A stretch of 64,000 bases of DNA, from NCBI GenBank assembly GCA_963712465.1, contig CAVQHY010000011.1, positions 1 through 64,000 of the forward strand, written 5' to 3'. The stretch comes from CAVQHY01 sp963712465 (GTDB taxonomy: Bacteria > Actinomycetota > Thermoleophilia > Gaiellales > Gaiellaceae). Below the pieces are notes generated by a model, which was given only the letters and a program-made list of their open reading frames with translations, made no database searches and was not told the origin of the DNA. The stretch's first letter is position 1. The number at the start of each line of letters is the position of its first letter. Below, piece after piece: positions 51,183 to 59,893 of this stretch. Both the position numbers and the translations under genes were made by a program.

Positions 51183-51824
51183 GTGGACGTCGAGAACGAG
51201 AGGCGGGCCGCGGCCGAAGCGGCGGCTGAGCTGGTCGAAGACGGGATGACGGTCGGCCTCGGCACCGGGTCGACGGTCGCCTACCTCCTGCCGGCGCTCG
51301 CGCGTCGCGGCCTCGACGTCCTCTGCGTCGCCACGTCGGTGCGAACCGAGGAGAAGGGACGGGAGCTCGGCCTGAACGTCGTGCCGTTCAGGGAGCTCGA
51401 CGAGCTCGACATCGCGATCGACGGTGCCGATCAGATCGACCCGGCCGGCTGGGTCGTCAAGGGAGGAGGCGCCGCCCACACGCGGGAGAAGATCGTGGCC
51501 GCCGCCGCCGACCGCTTCGTCGTGATCGCGGATTCGAGCAAGGCCGTCGAGGCGCTCTCGCCGCCCGTCCCGCTCGAGCTCCTCTCGTTCGGGCTCGAAG
51601 CGACGCTTCGACACGTCGCGCCCACGACGCTGCGAGACGTCCCGCCGAGCCCCGACGGGGGCGTCATCGCCGACTACGCCGGCGCGCTGGACGACCCGGC
51701 GCGGCTCGCCGCCCGCCTTGCCGCCGTGCCCGGTGTGGTCGAGCACGGTCTCTTCCCGCCCGAGCTGGTGGCGGAGATCTTGATTGCGCGCGGCACGGAG
51801 GTCGAGCAGCGCACACTTCGGTAG
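51183..51824 (+). CDS. rpiA: Ribose-5-phosphate isomerase A
   Basis: 213-residue enzyme interconverting ribose-5-phosphate and ribulose-5-phosphate. Motifs: VGLGTGSTVAYLLPAL (phosphate loop), DELDIAIDGADQIDP with active-site Asp residues, and VKGGGAAHTREKIVAAAA with the catalytic Glu/Lys region. Near the end GVVEHGLFPPELVAEILI is the classical RpiA C-terminal segment. GTG start. Transcribed divergently from the VOC gene; with Zwf and Glk nearby it completes the pentose-phosphate theme. Confidence 0.93.
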   Translation: MDVENERRAAAEAAAELVEDGMTVGLGTGSTVAYLLPALARRGLDVLCVATSVRTEEKGRELGLNVVPFRELDELDIAIDGADQIDPAGWVVKGGGAAHTREKIVAAAADRFVVIADSSKAVEALSPPVPLELLSFGLEATLRHVAPTTLRDVPPSPDGGVIADYAGALDDPARLAARLAAVPGVVEHGLFPPELVAEILIARGTEVEQRTLR

Positions 51825-51830
51825 GGCGTC

Positions 51831-52330
51831 TCAGGCCGGAGTTGGCTCGAGCTCGGTGGTGTGTCCTTCACGTTCCTCGCGGCGCAGAATCGTGAGCGCG
51901 GCGAGCGGGAATACGATCACCGAGATCAGCCCCGCTGCGACAAGCGCTGCAGCCGACCCCTCGCCGATCAGGCCGAGGTCGAGCCCGATCTGCGAGACGA
52001 CGACGAAGAAGCTGACCGACGTCGCCTGAAGCAGTGACGCGGCAACAAGCGGCCCGCGCGAGCCGACGAGGTGGCGGTAGAGAAACGCGGGCACCCCACG
52101 GGTGATGTACAGGGCGACCAGGAAGATCGGGACGCGGGCAATCGTCGAGCCGCTCGGGAACAGGGCATCGAGGTTGAAGCGGAGCCCGCTTGCGACGAAG
52201 AAGGCCGGATAAAGACGCCGAACCCGACCGCCTCGAGCTTGTGGCGAGACTCCGGATGGCTCATGCCTCCGTCGCGGTCGACGAGCTTGAGGATCGCGCC
52301 CGCCATGAAGGCGCCGAGAATCGAAGGGAC
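51831..52330 (-). pseudogene. C-terminal part of a Kef/NhaP-type cation:proton antiporter, truncated and frameshifted
   Basis: Homology to monovalent cation/proton antiporters begins abruptly at about 52330 (SILGAFMAGAILKLVDRDGG), runs through ESRHKLEAVGFGVFI, then shifts frame near 52206 and continues as PAFFVASGLRFNLDALFPS to the stop. Adding one base to the CCGG at 52205-52208 restores the frame. The first eight or so helices, including the ion-binding core, are missing, and the fragment is joined directly to an MBL-fold gene. It cannot make a working transporter. Confidence 0.78.
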
Positions 52331-52865
52331 GCTCGAGCAGCGCGTGGAGCGCCGGCACGATTCTCTGCTCGTGCCATTGGCTCCCCCAGACCCGTAGCTC
52401 CCCGCCTGGCGCCGTCATGCCGTCGGCGAACACGAGCGCGCGCTGTTCGGGCAGCCAGAGCGGGGTCTCGTGATCCCATCCTCCGTCGTAAAGGGCGACG
52501 AGGCCACCGGGTAGTTCCATGCCGGGCTGAACGGGCTCCAGCTCGGTCTCCGGCGTGTTGCCTCGCCAGAAGAGCCACGGGCCGAAGGCACGAGCACCGT
52601 AGCGACGTACGAACACGTCGACGTCGCGGACGTGGTCGGGCTTGAGCACGACCACGACCGACGGCGGCTTGTCGTCGAGCCGCTGCCACACCTCGGTCGC
52701 GTCATCGGGCGGGGCGAGCGGGTCGAGCACGAGCGCCTCGCCATCCGACTCGACGACCGTCGACGCAACCAGCGGCTCCCAAGCGGTACCCGGCTGCCAA
52801 GCCGGGTGTTCCACGCGCCATACCCAGAGGCCTGCGGCTACGTCTCTGATCTCCACCGGCGTCAT
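52331..52865 (-). pseudogene. MBL-fold-like hydrolase, 3' end replaced by antiporter sequence
   Basis: About 178 residues of a metallo-beta-lactamase-fold-like protein: MTPVEIRDVAAGLWVWRVEH, the LDPLAPP strand, LKPDHVRDVDVFVRRYGARA (a DHxRD variant of the metal motif) and FADGMTAPGGELRV. It ends at LHALLERP, shortly before the place where homologues have their last His-containing motif, and then runs out of frame into the antiporter fragment. As written the chain would carry about 165 unrelated residues at the end. It may have lost activity, or the join may be a deletion or assembly artefact. Confidence 0.72.
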
Positions 52866-52931
52866 CGCCTACTCCATTCAGATCCGGAGACCATCACGCA
52901 GCCGCGTCGACAACGCATGTAGGCCGGACAG

Positions 52932-54404
52932 CTAGTCGGCCGAGCCCTCGAGAATCTGCAGCGTCTTCAGGTCCGAGTAGAAGTCGAGCGCGTAGTCCCC
53001 GCCCTCGCGACCGATCCCGGAGATGCCCATGCCTCCGAAGGGCGCGGTCAGGTCGCGGACGAGGAACGCGTTGACCCAGACCGTGCCTGCGCGGACGGCG
53101 CGCCCCACCCGGTCGGCCCGCGCCGCCGAGCCCGTGTAGACGATCCCCGACAGCCCGTACCGCGTCGAGTTGGCCAGTGCAACTGCTTCGTCCTCGTCGG
53201 CGAACGTCTGCAGCGTGAGCACGGGACCGAACACCTCACGCTGGACGATCTCGCTCTCGTTCGAGCGAGGCACGACCAGAGTCGGCTCGTACCAGAGCCC
53301 ACCGATCTCGGCCTGCCTCCCGCCCTGGACGATCTGGTCTCCCGCGGCTCGCGATCGCTCGACGAAGCCCTCGACTCGCGCAAGGTGGTCGCGGTGGATC
53401 AGCGGCGAGACGGTCGTCGCGGCGTCCCGCGGGTCGCCCAGGACGTGCTCGTCGACGAAGCGGAGGAAGAGGGCGAGGAAGGGCTCGGCAACGGACTCCT
53501 CGACCAGAAGCCGTGTGCCGGCAAGGCAGACCTGTCCCGCGTCGTCGTACTGGCCCGCGGCCTTCCTCGCGGCCGCCTCGAGATCGGAGTCGGCGAAGAC
53601 GAGGAACGGCCCCTTGCCGCCGAGCTCGGCCGTGAACGGGACAAGGTTGCCGGCGGCGGCGACGCCGATCAGGCGGCCGGTCTCGGGCGATCCCGTGAAG
53701 GAGATCCTGCGCGCGCCGGGATGGGCGATGAGCTCGGCGCCCACTTCCTCGCCGATCCCCTGGACGACGTTGAGCACGCCGGGCGGGAAGCCCGCCTCCT
53801 GCGCGAGATCGGCGAGCAGCGAGCACGAGAGCGGCGACCACTCGGCGGGCTTGAGCACGACCGTGCAGCCCGCGGCCAGCGCCGGAGCGGTCTTCCAGGT
53901 CGAGAGCATGAACGGGGCGTTCCACGGCGTGATCACGACCGCCGCCCCGCTCGGCATCCGGATCACCCGGTTCGCGGTCCCGTTCGACGACCACGTCCGC
54001 TCCTCGTGAGCGACCGCGAGATCGGCGTAGGCACGGAAGTTCCTCGCGCCGCGCGCGATCACCCGGGCCCGTAACGAGCGCAGCAGCATCGCCATGTCGA
54101 GGCACTCGACAGCGGCCAGCCGCTCGACGTTGGCGTCCACGAGGTCGGCAAGGCGGTGGAGATAGTCCGCGCGCCCTGCCGCCTCGAGGGCGGCCCATTC
54201 GGGCCAGGCGCGTTGGGCAGCCGCCACCGCGAGCTCGGCCTCGCGCGCCCCCCCGCGAGACACCTCGGCGAGCACCGACTCGTCGATTGGCGACAGGTCG
54301 ACGAAGCGCTCCGGGCTCGCAACTCGCTCGCCGTCGATGAAGTGGTCGGTCGAGACCGTGACTCCGGCGACCTCGACACGGTTGTCGGCGGCGGTGGTGC
54401 TCAC
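52932..54404 (-). CDS. Aldehyde dehydrogenase (hydroxymuconic-semialdehyde type)
   Basis: 490-residue NAD(P)-dependent aldehyde dehydrogenase. Motifs: VITPWNAPFMLSTWKTAPAL, cofactor loop FTGSPETGRLIG, general-base Glu in FTAELGGKGPFLVF, and nucleophilic Cys in YDDAGQVCLAGTRLLV. The C-terminal signature APFGGMGISGIGREGG is intact. Overall it resembles the 5-carboxymethyl-2-hydroxymuconate or betaine aldehyde dehydrogenase branch, so aromatic-catabolite semialdehydes or aldehydes from amines are plausible substrates. It is last in the operon behind the zinc-finger gene and a GntR regulator. Confidence 0.92.
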   Translation of the reverse strand: MSTTAADNRVEVAGVTVSTDHFIDGERVASPERFVDLSPIDESVLAEVSRGGAREAELAVAAAQRAWPEWAALEAAGRADYLHRLADLVDANVERLAAVECLDMAMLLRSLRARVIARGARNFRAYADLAVAHEERTWSSNGTANRVIRMPSGAAVVITPWNAPFMLSTWKTAPALAAGCTVVLKPAEWSPLSCSLLADLAQEAGFPPGVLNVVQGIGEEVGAELIAHPGARRISFTGSPETGRLIGVAAAGNLVPFTAELGGKGPFLVFADSDLEAAARKAAGQYDDAGQVCLAGTRLLVEESVAEPFLALFLRFVDEHVLGDPRDAATTVSPLIHRDHLARVEGFVERSRAAGDQIVQGGRQAEIGGLWYEPTLVVPRSNESEIVQREVFGPVLTLQTFADEDEAVALANSTRYGLSGIVYTGSAARADRVGRAVRAGTVWVNAFLVRDLTAPFGGMGISGIGREGGDYALDFYSDLKTLQILEGSAD

Positions 54405-54408
54405 CCCG

Positions 54409-54748
54409 TCACTGTAGACGGAGCCGCTCGACCAGCCAGACGGCCTGACGCCGCGCCCGCCCGCGAAGCCCGCCTCGTCGAGCTGCCGCGTCTGCTGCCT
54501 CGAGTCCCGCCCCGTGTGCGACGACTTCCGCCGGCCAGAGCCACGCCTCCACGCGGCGCGGCAGCCTTCCGCGCTTGGCTACGACAACGCCGCCCCGGTC
54601 GAGCGGATCGTCGGCCAGCTCCACCTGCCAGAGCTCGTCGTCGATCCACTCGACCTCGACCGTGCGCCGGATCTCGGTGAGCTTGGCCGCGGCACGCGGG
54701 GCAGATCGCGATGTGACGCTCGAACGCGACGCGACGGACGGGCGGCAT
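54409..54748 (-). pseudogene. Small ZAS-like zinc-finger protein, one frameshift
   Basis: If one base is removed near 54686-54692 the frame gives a 112-residue protein. N-terminal FERHIAICPACRAKLTEIRR has an H-x3-C-x2-C motif as in anti-sigma (ZAS/zf-HC2) zinc fingers; the middle is EVEWIDDELWQVELADD and the C-terminus is basic (ARRQAVWLVERLRLQ). No membrane helix is seen. It starts 24 bases after the GntR stop and ends four bases before the aldehyde dehydrogenase start, so it belongs to that operon. As written, the two halves lie in different frames. Confidence 0.5.
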
Positions 54749-54772
54749 GGCGTCGCTCCACGCACGTGGTGC

Positions 54773-55444
54773 TCACGAGCCCACCCGCACGAGCTCGAGG
54801 CCGCGCTTCCAGTTCGCCCCGACGAGCGCAGCTGCGCCCTGGCGGTCGCCCGTCGCGAGGCGCTCGACGATACCCTCGTGCTCGGCGACCGACTCGTGCG
54901 GCAGCTCGCCGCGCATCGCGTGAACGCGAAGCAGCCTGATCCGCGCGCGAGCGTCGCGGACCATGCGCTCGAGCGACGGGTTCCGCGCCAGTTCGACGAC
55001 GGCGTCGTGGAAGCGCGCGTCGGCATCGATCCTCCGGGCCACATCGCCGTCGGCGATCGCCCGCCTGAGATCGTCGTTCGCATGGCGCATCCGGTCGAGG
55101 ATCTCGCCGGAGAGCTCGGGCGCCGACAGGATGGCGTGGCGCTCCAGCACCAGCAGGAGCGGGACGATCTCCTCGACCGTATCCGGGTCGAGCTCGACGA
55201 CGCGCGTCCAGCGCCGGGCCGAGGTCTCGACGAGACCGTCCTGCTCGAGATGGCGAAGGGCGTCGCGCACGGGCATGGTGCTGATCCCGAAGCGCCCTGC
55301 AACCTCGATTGGCGAGACGCGGCTTCCCGCCGGGAGCTCCCCGGTCAGGATCGCGTCCCGGAGCCGCTCGTACACCTGGGCGCGCAATTCGGGCGCCTCG
55401 ACGAGCCGCTCCTCGGCACCGGCTCGTCTCGCGTCGGTCGTCAT
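54773..55444 (-). CDS. GntR-family (FadR/FCD-type) transcriptional regulator
   Basis: 223-residue regulator. The winged helix reads ELRAQVYERLRDAILTGELP, SPIEVAGRFGISTMPVRDAL and RHLEQDGLVET. The C-terminal FCD helical domain has metal-binding His candidates (FHDAVVELARNPSL; LPHESVAEHEGIVERL), typical for repressors sensing carboxylates or sugar acids. ATG 55444 fits the motif; the longer frame adds nonhomologous residues. It heads the operon with the zinc-finger and aldehyde dehydrogenase genes and probably represses it through the palindrome just upstream. Confidence 0.9.
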   Translation of the reverse strand: MTTDARRAGAEERLVEAPELRAQVYERLRDAILTGELPAGSRVSPIEVAGRFGISTMPVRDALRHLEQDGLVETSARRWTRVVELDPDTVEEIVPLLLVLERHAILSAPELSGEILDRMRHANDDLRRAIADGDVARRIDADARFHDAVVELARNPSLERMVRDARARIRLLRVHAMRGELPHESVAEHEGIVERLATGDRQGAAALVGANWKRGLELVRVGS

Positions 55445-55447
55445 CGC

Positions 55448-55463
55448 ATCTGAGATCTTAGAT
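55448..55463. promoter_or_regulatory. GntR-type operator candidate
   Basis: ATCTGAGATCTTAGAT, 7 of 8 arm positions complementary, four bases upstream of the GntR gene start and in the gap shared with the divergent flavoprotein gene. Its size and position suit autoregulation. Confidence 0.55.
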
Positions 55464-55595
55464 GTAACACCTTCGAGTGCAGGAGGTCTGATCGAGCTCG
55501 CGTCCTGGCGCGGGCTCATCGGCGCTGTAACGAACGCGGCGTCGGCCGGTCTAGGCTCGCACGACCACTCTGGCATCGCGGGAAAGGTTGCTCTC

Positions 55596-57011
55596 ATGTC
55601 CGATCGCTACGACGTCGTCATCCTCGGCGCGGGACCGGCCGGCGAGGTTGCGCTGAACACGCTCCTGAAGGCCGACCGTCGTGTCGCACTCGTCGAGCAG
55701 GAGATCATCGGCGGCGAATGCTCCAACTGGGGCTGCATCCCGACGAAGACCCTCCTGCGCCCCACCGAGCTCAAGGGCAAGTGCGAGCGTGCCGCGGGCG
55801 TGAACACGCCGTCGCTCGACTTCGAGCGGCTCTCCGCCTACCGGGACTACATGGTCTCGGACCACGACGACACGAAGCGCGTGGCGAGCTACGAGGCTCG
55901 AGGCGTCGCCGTCTTCAAGAAGGGGGGGCGCGTCGCCGGCCCGGGGAAGGTGGAGGTTGGCGGGCTCGTCCTCGAGACCGATGCCATCATCGTCGCGACG
56001 GGCGCAGAGGCCGTCGTCCCTCCGATCCCCGGCCTCGCCGAGGCGGGCTACTGGACGAACCGCGAGGCGACCGACCTGACCGAGGTCCCGGCGAGCGCGG
56101 TCGTCATCGGCGGCGGCGCCGTGGGCGTCGAGCTGGCGCAGTTTCTCGCGCGCTTCGGCTCCGAGGTCACCCTCGTGCAGGGAGCCGAGCGTCTCGCCGA
56201 CCGAGAGGAGCCCCAGATCGGCGACCTCCTCGCGGAGATCCTCGAGGGGGACGGCATCGACCTCCGCCTTGGCGTCCACGCCGAGGCGGTACGCGTCGAG
56301 GGCGACGAGCGTGTCGTCGAGCTCGACGACGGATCGGAGGCGCGCGGCGAGGTGCTCGTCGTCGCCACCGGCCGCCGACCGCGCACGCAGGAGATCGGAC
56401 TGGAGACCGTGGGCATCGAGCCGACGCGCCGCGGCATTACCGTGGACGAGCGCTGCCGCGCCGGGGCAGGCGTCTGGGCGATCGGCGACGTCACCGGGAT
56501 TGCCGCATTCACGCACGTCGGCAAGTACCAGGGACGCATCGCCGCGATGGACATCATGGGGCTGCCGGCGAAGGCGGACTACCGGGCGGTTCCGCGCGTG
56601 TACTTCACGGATCCCGAGGTCGCATGTGTCGGCATGACCGAGGAGCAGGCGCGCCAGGCGGGGATCGACGTCGCCACCGCGACGATCGACCTGCCGACGT
56701 CGATCGCCCGCCCCTACACGTTCCAGGAGCGGCCGACCGGCAAGCTGGGCATCGTCGTCGACGCGGAGCGCCAGATCCTCGTCGGCGCCTGGGCGGTCGC
56801 ACCGCTCGCCAGCGAGTGGATGCACTCGGCCGTGCTGGCGATCAGGGCGGAGATATCGATCGCGATCCTCAAGGACACGATCGCGCAGTTCCCGACTTTC
56901 TCCGAGGCGTTCGGCGCGGCGCTGCGCGCGCTCCCGACCGAAACCGTCCACACGATGATGGATCACCGGCCGCATCCGATGATGACGGCGGGGCTGGCCG
57001 AGGCTCGGTGA
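55596..57011 (+). CDS. Pyridine nucleotide-disulfide oxidoreductase, lipoamide dehydrogenase-like
   Basis: 471-residue FAD enzyme of the lipoamide dehydrogenase/mercuric reductase class. FAD motif VVILGAGPAGEVALNTL; redox-active disulfide GGECSNWGCIPTKTLLRP; NAD motif VVIGGGAVGVELAQFLARFG; second FAD motif VWAIGDVTGIAAFTHVGKYQ. The C-terminal dimerisation domain normally has an H-x-H-P-T-x-S-E catalytic pair, but here it reads AQFPTFSEAFGAAL, so the catalytic His is missing. It therefore probably does not use lipoamide or glutathione normally. A monothiol, quinone or oxygen function is possible. ATG start. Confidence 0.88.
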   Translation: MSDRYDVVILGAGPAGEVALNTLLKADRRVALVEQEIIGGECSNWGCIPTKTLLRPTELKGKCERAAGVNTPSLDFERLSAYRDYMVSDHDDTKRVASYEARGVAVFKKGGRVAGPGKVEVGGLVLETDAIIVATGAEAVVPPIPGLAEAGYWTNREATDLTEVPASAVVIGGGAVGVELAQFLARFGSEVTLVQGAERLADREEPQIGDLLAEILEGDGIDLRLGVHAEAVRVEGDERVVELDDGSEARGEVLVVATGRRPRTQEIGLETVGIEPTRRGITVDERCRAGAGVWAIGDVTGIAAFTHVGKYQGRIAAMDIMGLPAKADYRAVPRVYFTDPEVACVGMTEEQARQAGIDVATATIDLPTSIARPYTFQERPTGKLGIVVDAERQILVGAWAVAPLASEWMHSAVLAIRAEISIAILKDTIAQFPTFSEAFGAALRALPTETVHTMMDHRPHPMMTAGLAEAR

Positions 57012-57066
57012 GGGCGGCGCTTGCCGGCAGCCTTCGCGTAGGAAGCGTTCACTACGCTACTCCCCG

Positions 57067-57621
57067 ATGCGCGTGAAGGTCTTCGCCGCGCTCGCGGTTG
57101 CGGCCGGTATCGCCGCAGCGCTGGTCGCAGGAGTCGTCCTCGCCGGTGGGGGCACCGGCACGCGCTCGTCGTCTCAGGGCACGACCGAGCTGACGACGCC
57201 TGCCGTGTCGGGCCCGCGCGTGCCGGTGCTGGCGGGCGCCGATCCGGTCAGCGGCAAGCGGGTGAGTCTCAGGCAGTTCGACGGCGAGCCCGTGATCGTG
57301 AACGTCTGGGCTTCGTGGTGCGAGCCGTGCAACGACGAGGCTCCGCTGTTCGCGGCGTTCCTGGACCAGAACCCGGACGCCGTCCTCGTCGGCGTCGATC
57401 TGCAGGACTCGGTGGCCGGCGCCAAGGCTTTCTACGATCGCCACGAGCTGACCCACCCGAGCATCTCCGACCCCGACGGCGCGCTCGCGGCGAAGCTCGG
57501 CCTGCTCGGTCTGCCGACGACGATCTTTCTCACCCGCGACCATCGCGAGTCATCGCGCGTGATCGGACCGGTCACCGCCGAGTCGCTCGCGCAGGGCTAC
57601 GAGCGGGCCCGGGTCTCGTGA
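57067..57621 (+). CDS. TlpA/ResA-like membrane-anchored thioredoxin
   Basis: 184-residue exported thiol-disulfide protein. Signal/anchor helix VFAALAVAAGIAAALVAGVV, then a Ser/Thr-rich linker and a thioredoxin fold with active site WASWCEPCNDEAPLF and cis-Pro in GLPTTIFLTRDH. The insertion VLVGVDLQDSVAGAKAFYDR is typical of the TlpA/ResA branch. Likely role: reduction of apocytochrome or extracytoplasmic thiols. It follows the disulfide oxidoreductase by about 55 bases. Its active-site sequence EPC is common for reductants. Confidence 0.88.
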   Translation: MRVKVFAALAVAAGIAAALVAGVVLAGGGTGTRSSSQGTTELTTPAVSGPRVPVLAGADPVSGKRVSLRQFDGEPVIVNVWASWCEPCNDEAPLFAAFLDQNPDAVLVGVDLQDSVAGAKAFYDRHELTHPSISDPDGALAAKLGLLGLPTTIFLTRDHRESSRVIGPVTAESLAQGYERARVS

Positions 57622-57673
57622 GCCCTGTCGGCGACCGAGCGGCGGGCGTGCGGGCCGCATACCATCTGTAGCG

Positions 57674-57829
57674 GTGTCGCTCCTCGTCATCGCAGTCGCC
57701 GTGATCGTGTTTCTGATCTTCGTGACGAACACGAAACGTTGGAAGGCGATCGGCGGCGGCCTGAAGAAGAGCAAGCGCGACCTCGGCGACGAGCTCGACC
57801 AGCTGCGCGGGCCGGACGACGAGGCTTGA
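57674..57829 (+). CDS. TatA-like or single-helix micro-protein
   Basis: 51-residue frame starting GTG 57674. N-terminal membrane helix (LLVIAVAVIVFLIFV) directly followed by TNTKRWKAIGGGLKKSKRDL, an amphipathic basic segment, and an acidic tail (DELDQLRGPDDEA). This layout resembles a minimal TatA/TatB-type translocase subunit. The typical Phe-Gly hinge is not obvious, so the name is tentative. The last codon overlaps the TTG start of the sarcosine-oxidase-like gene (TTGA), a strong sign that it is translated. Confidence 0.55.
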   Translation: MSLLVIAVAVIVFLIFVTNTKRWKAIGGGLKKSKRDLGDELDQLRGPDDEA

Positions 57830-58947
57830 CGCTCGACGTCGCCGTCGTGGGCGCCGGTGCGGTCGGCTCCGCGGCGGCGCTCGCGCTCGCAGAGCGCGGC
57901 GCCGCGACCGTGGTCCTCGAGCGGTTCGTCGCCGGTCACGCTCGCGGCTCCTCACACGGCGCGACTCGGATCTTCCGGCTCGCGTACCCCGCGCCGGACT
58001 ACGTGCGCCTCGCCCGGTCAGCGCTGGAAGCATGGCGCCGCCTCGAGGAGAGCGCTCGCAGAGATCTGCTGGTGGTGCGCGGCGGCCTGTACACGGGATC
58101 GTGGGCCGAGGAGTGTGCAGCCGGCCTTTCCGCGTGTGGAGTCCCTCACGAGTGGCTGCTCGGAGCGGAGGCGGCCGAGCGCTTCCCGACGATTCGGTTC
58201 GACCCGGACGAGCACATTCTCTTCCAGCCCGACGGAGGAGTCTGCCTGGCCGCCGAGACCGTCGCAGCGCAGGTCGAGCTTGCCCGCGCACGAGGGGTCG
58301 AGGTGCGGGAGAGCGAGCCCGCGATCCGCCTGCGTGTGGGCGACGACGACGTGGAGGTGGAGACCGCCCAGGGCACCTACCGCGCGCGCGCCGTGGTTGT
58401 CGCGGCCGGCGCCTGGGCCGGCGAGCTCCTCGCTCAGGTCGGCATCCGCCTCGCCCTCGTGCCGAGCCTCGTTCAGGTGAGCTACTTCGAGCCGCTCGCC
58501 GGCGACACCCGGGGGCTTCCGCCGCTGATCGAGGCGGGCGCGGGGCTCGGAATGCTCGGGACGGGCGGCTATTTCGTTCCGCCGGACGGGGGACAGGACG
58601 GGATCAAGGTCTCGTTCGGCGCCCCAGGCCGCACGGTCGACCCACGCGACGGTCCGTTTCGAGTCGACCCTGGACAGGAGCGCCGCGACGCTGCGTTCGC
58701 CGCTCGGCGCCTGCGCAAGCTCGACCCGTCGCCGTCACGCTCCGAAGCATGTCTGTACACGATGACGCCCGACGAGGACTTCGTGCTCGATCGGGTGGGA
58801 CGCGTTGTCGTCGCCTCGTGCTGCAGCGGTCACGGCTTCAAGTTCACGCCCGCGCTCGGGGAGCTCGTGGCCGATCTCGCGCTCGGACGCGAGCCCGGCT
58901 TTCCGCTCGGGCGCTTCGCAGCCTCCCGCCCGGGCGTCGCACGCTAG
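57826..58947 (+). CDS. Monomeric sarcosine oxidase-like FAD enzyme
   Basis: 373-residue flavoenzyme of the DAO/MSOX type. FAD-binding N-terminus VAVVGAGAVGSAAALALAER; GSSHGATRIFRLAYP is the typical MSOX substrate-loop region; Cys309 in CLYTMTPDEDFVLD is the covalent 8-alpha-cysteinyl flavin site. Oxidises N-methyl amino acids such as sarcosine or N-methyltryptophan, making formaldehyde and hydrogen peroxide. TTG start overlaps the preceding micro-protein stop. A G3E GTPase is encoded convergently. With the amine oxidase and glutamate dehydrogenase it adds to an amine/amino-acid theme. Confidence 0.92.
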   Translation: MTLDVAVVGAGAVGSAAALALAERGAATVVLERFVAGHARGSSHGATRIFRLAYPAPDYVRLARSALEAWRRLEESARRDLLVVRGGLYTGSWAEECAAGLSACGVPHEWLLGAEAAERFPTIRFDPDEHILFQPDGGVCLAAETVAAQVELARARGVEVRESEPAIRLRVGDDDVEVETAQGTYRARAVVVAAGAWAGELLAQVGIRLALVPSLVQVSYFEPLAGDTRGLPPLIEAGAGLGMLGTGGYFVPPDGGQDGIKVSFGAPGRTVDPRDGPFRVDPGQERRDAAFAARRLRKLDPSPSRSEACLYTMTPDEDFVLDRVGRVVVASCCSGHGFKFTPALGELVADLALGREPGFPLGRFAASRPGVAR

Positions 58948-58957
58948 CACGCCGCCG

Positions 58958-59893
58958 TCAGGCGAAGGCGTGGCAGAACGCCCGGACCGAGCGCTCGACA
59001 CGATCGCGGTCGAGCTCCCGACCGATGAAGACGATCCGGGAGCAGCGATCCTCATCCGGCCAGCCGGCGAGGTGCTCGGGTGGGTGGACGACGTGCTGCA
59101 CGCAGTTCAGCAGGACGGGCCCCGGCCCGCCGACGTCGAGTAGCCCCTTGATCCGGAACAGCTCCGTGCCGCGCGCGGCGAGCAGCATCGTCAGCCAGAT
59201 CGCGAAGGCGTTCCAGTCCAGCGCTTCGTCGAGGATGAGGCAGAAGGCGCGCACGTCGTCCGCATGACCCTCGCCGTCGAGATCGAGCGTGCGCGGATCG
59301 TGCGCGTGAGGCTGGAGGAGCAGCGCGGGGGCGACGGCGCCGAACGACACCGCGAGCACGGGCGCCGTCGGGTTCAGACGGGCGAGGCGCGACTCGAGCG
59401 TCGCCACCTCGGCCGCCGAAGCCACGTCGGTCTTCGTGACCACGAGCGCATCCGCGACGGCCACCTGCCTGATCGACTCCGGCTGACTCAGACCGTGCAC
59501 CGCGTCGACCGTGGCCACGACGGCTTCGAGCTCGTAGCGGTGGCGAACCGCGGGCTCCGTGAGCAGCGTGTAGACGATCGGCGCCGGGTCGGCAAGACCC
59601 GTCGTCTCGACGACGACGCGGCGAAACGCGGGGATCTCTTCCCGCTCACGACGAGTCCAGAGGTCACGGAGCTCGTCGGCGAGGTCGCCGCGCATCGTGC
59701 AGCAGACGCAGCCCGAGGCCAGGAGCACGGTCCGCTCGTCGACCTGGCGGAGAAGGTGGTGGTCGATGCCGATCTCGCCGAGCTCGTTGACGAGCACCGC
59801 CGTCTCGCCCATGTCGGGGTGCACGAGCAGCCGTCGAAGCAGCGTCGTCTTCCCGCTCCCGAGAGCGCCGGTGACGATCGACACGGGGATCAT
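58958..59893 (-). CDS. CobW/G3E-family GTPase
   Basis: 311-residue GTPase of the CobW/YjiA (G3E) family. Walker A VTGALGSGKTTLLRRLL; the metal-binding motif GCVCCTMRGDL, the CxCC of zinc metallochaperones; Walker B VVETTGLADPAP; guanine motif TKTDVA. The C-terminal CobW_C domain ends with FCHAFA. Role: delivering zinc or cobalt to an acceptor protein. Its ATG overlaps the stop of the preceding 92-residue CxxC gene, so the two are coupled and may work together. The nearby sarcosine-oxidase gene is convergent. Confidence 0.9.
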   Translation of the reverse strand: MIPVSIVTGALGSGKTTLLRRLLVHPDMGETAVLVNELGEIGIDHHLLRQVDERTVLLASGCVCCTMRGDLADELRDLWTRREREEIPAFRRVVVETTGLADPAPIVYTLLTEPAVRHRYELEAVVATVDAVHGLSQPESIRQVAVADALVVTKTDVASAAEVATLESRLARLNPTAPVLAVSFGAVAPALLLQPHAHDPRTLDLDGEGHADDVRAFCLILDEALDWNAFAIWLTMLLAARGTELFRIKGLLDVGGPGPVLLNCVQHVVHPPEHLAGWPDEDRCSRIVFIGRELDRDRVERSVRAFCHAFA

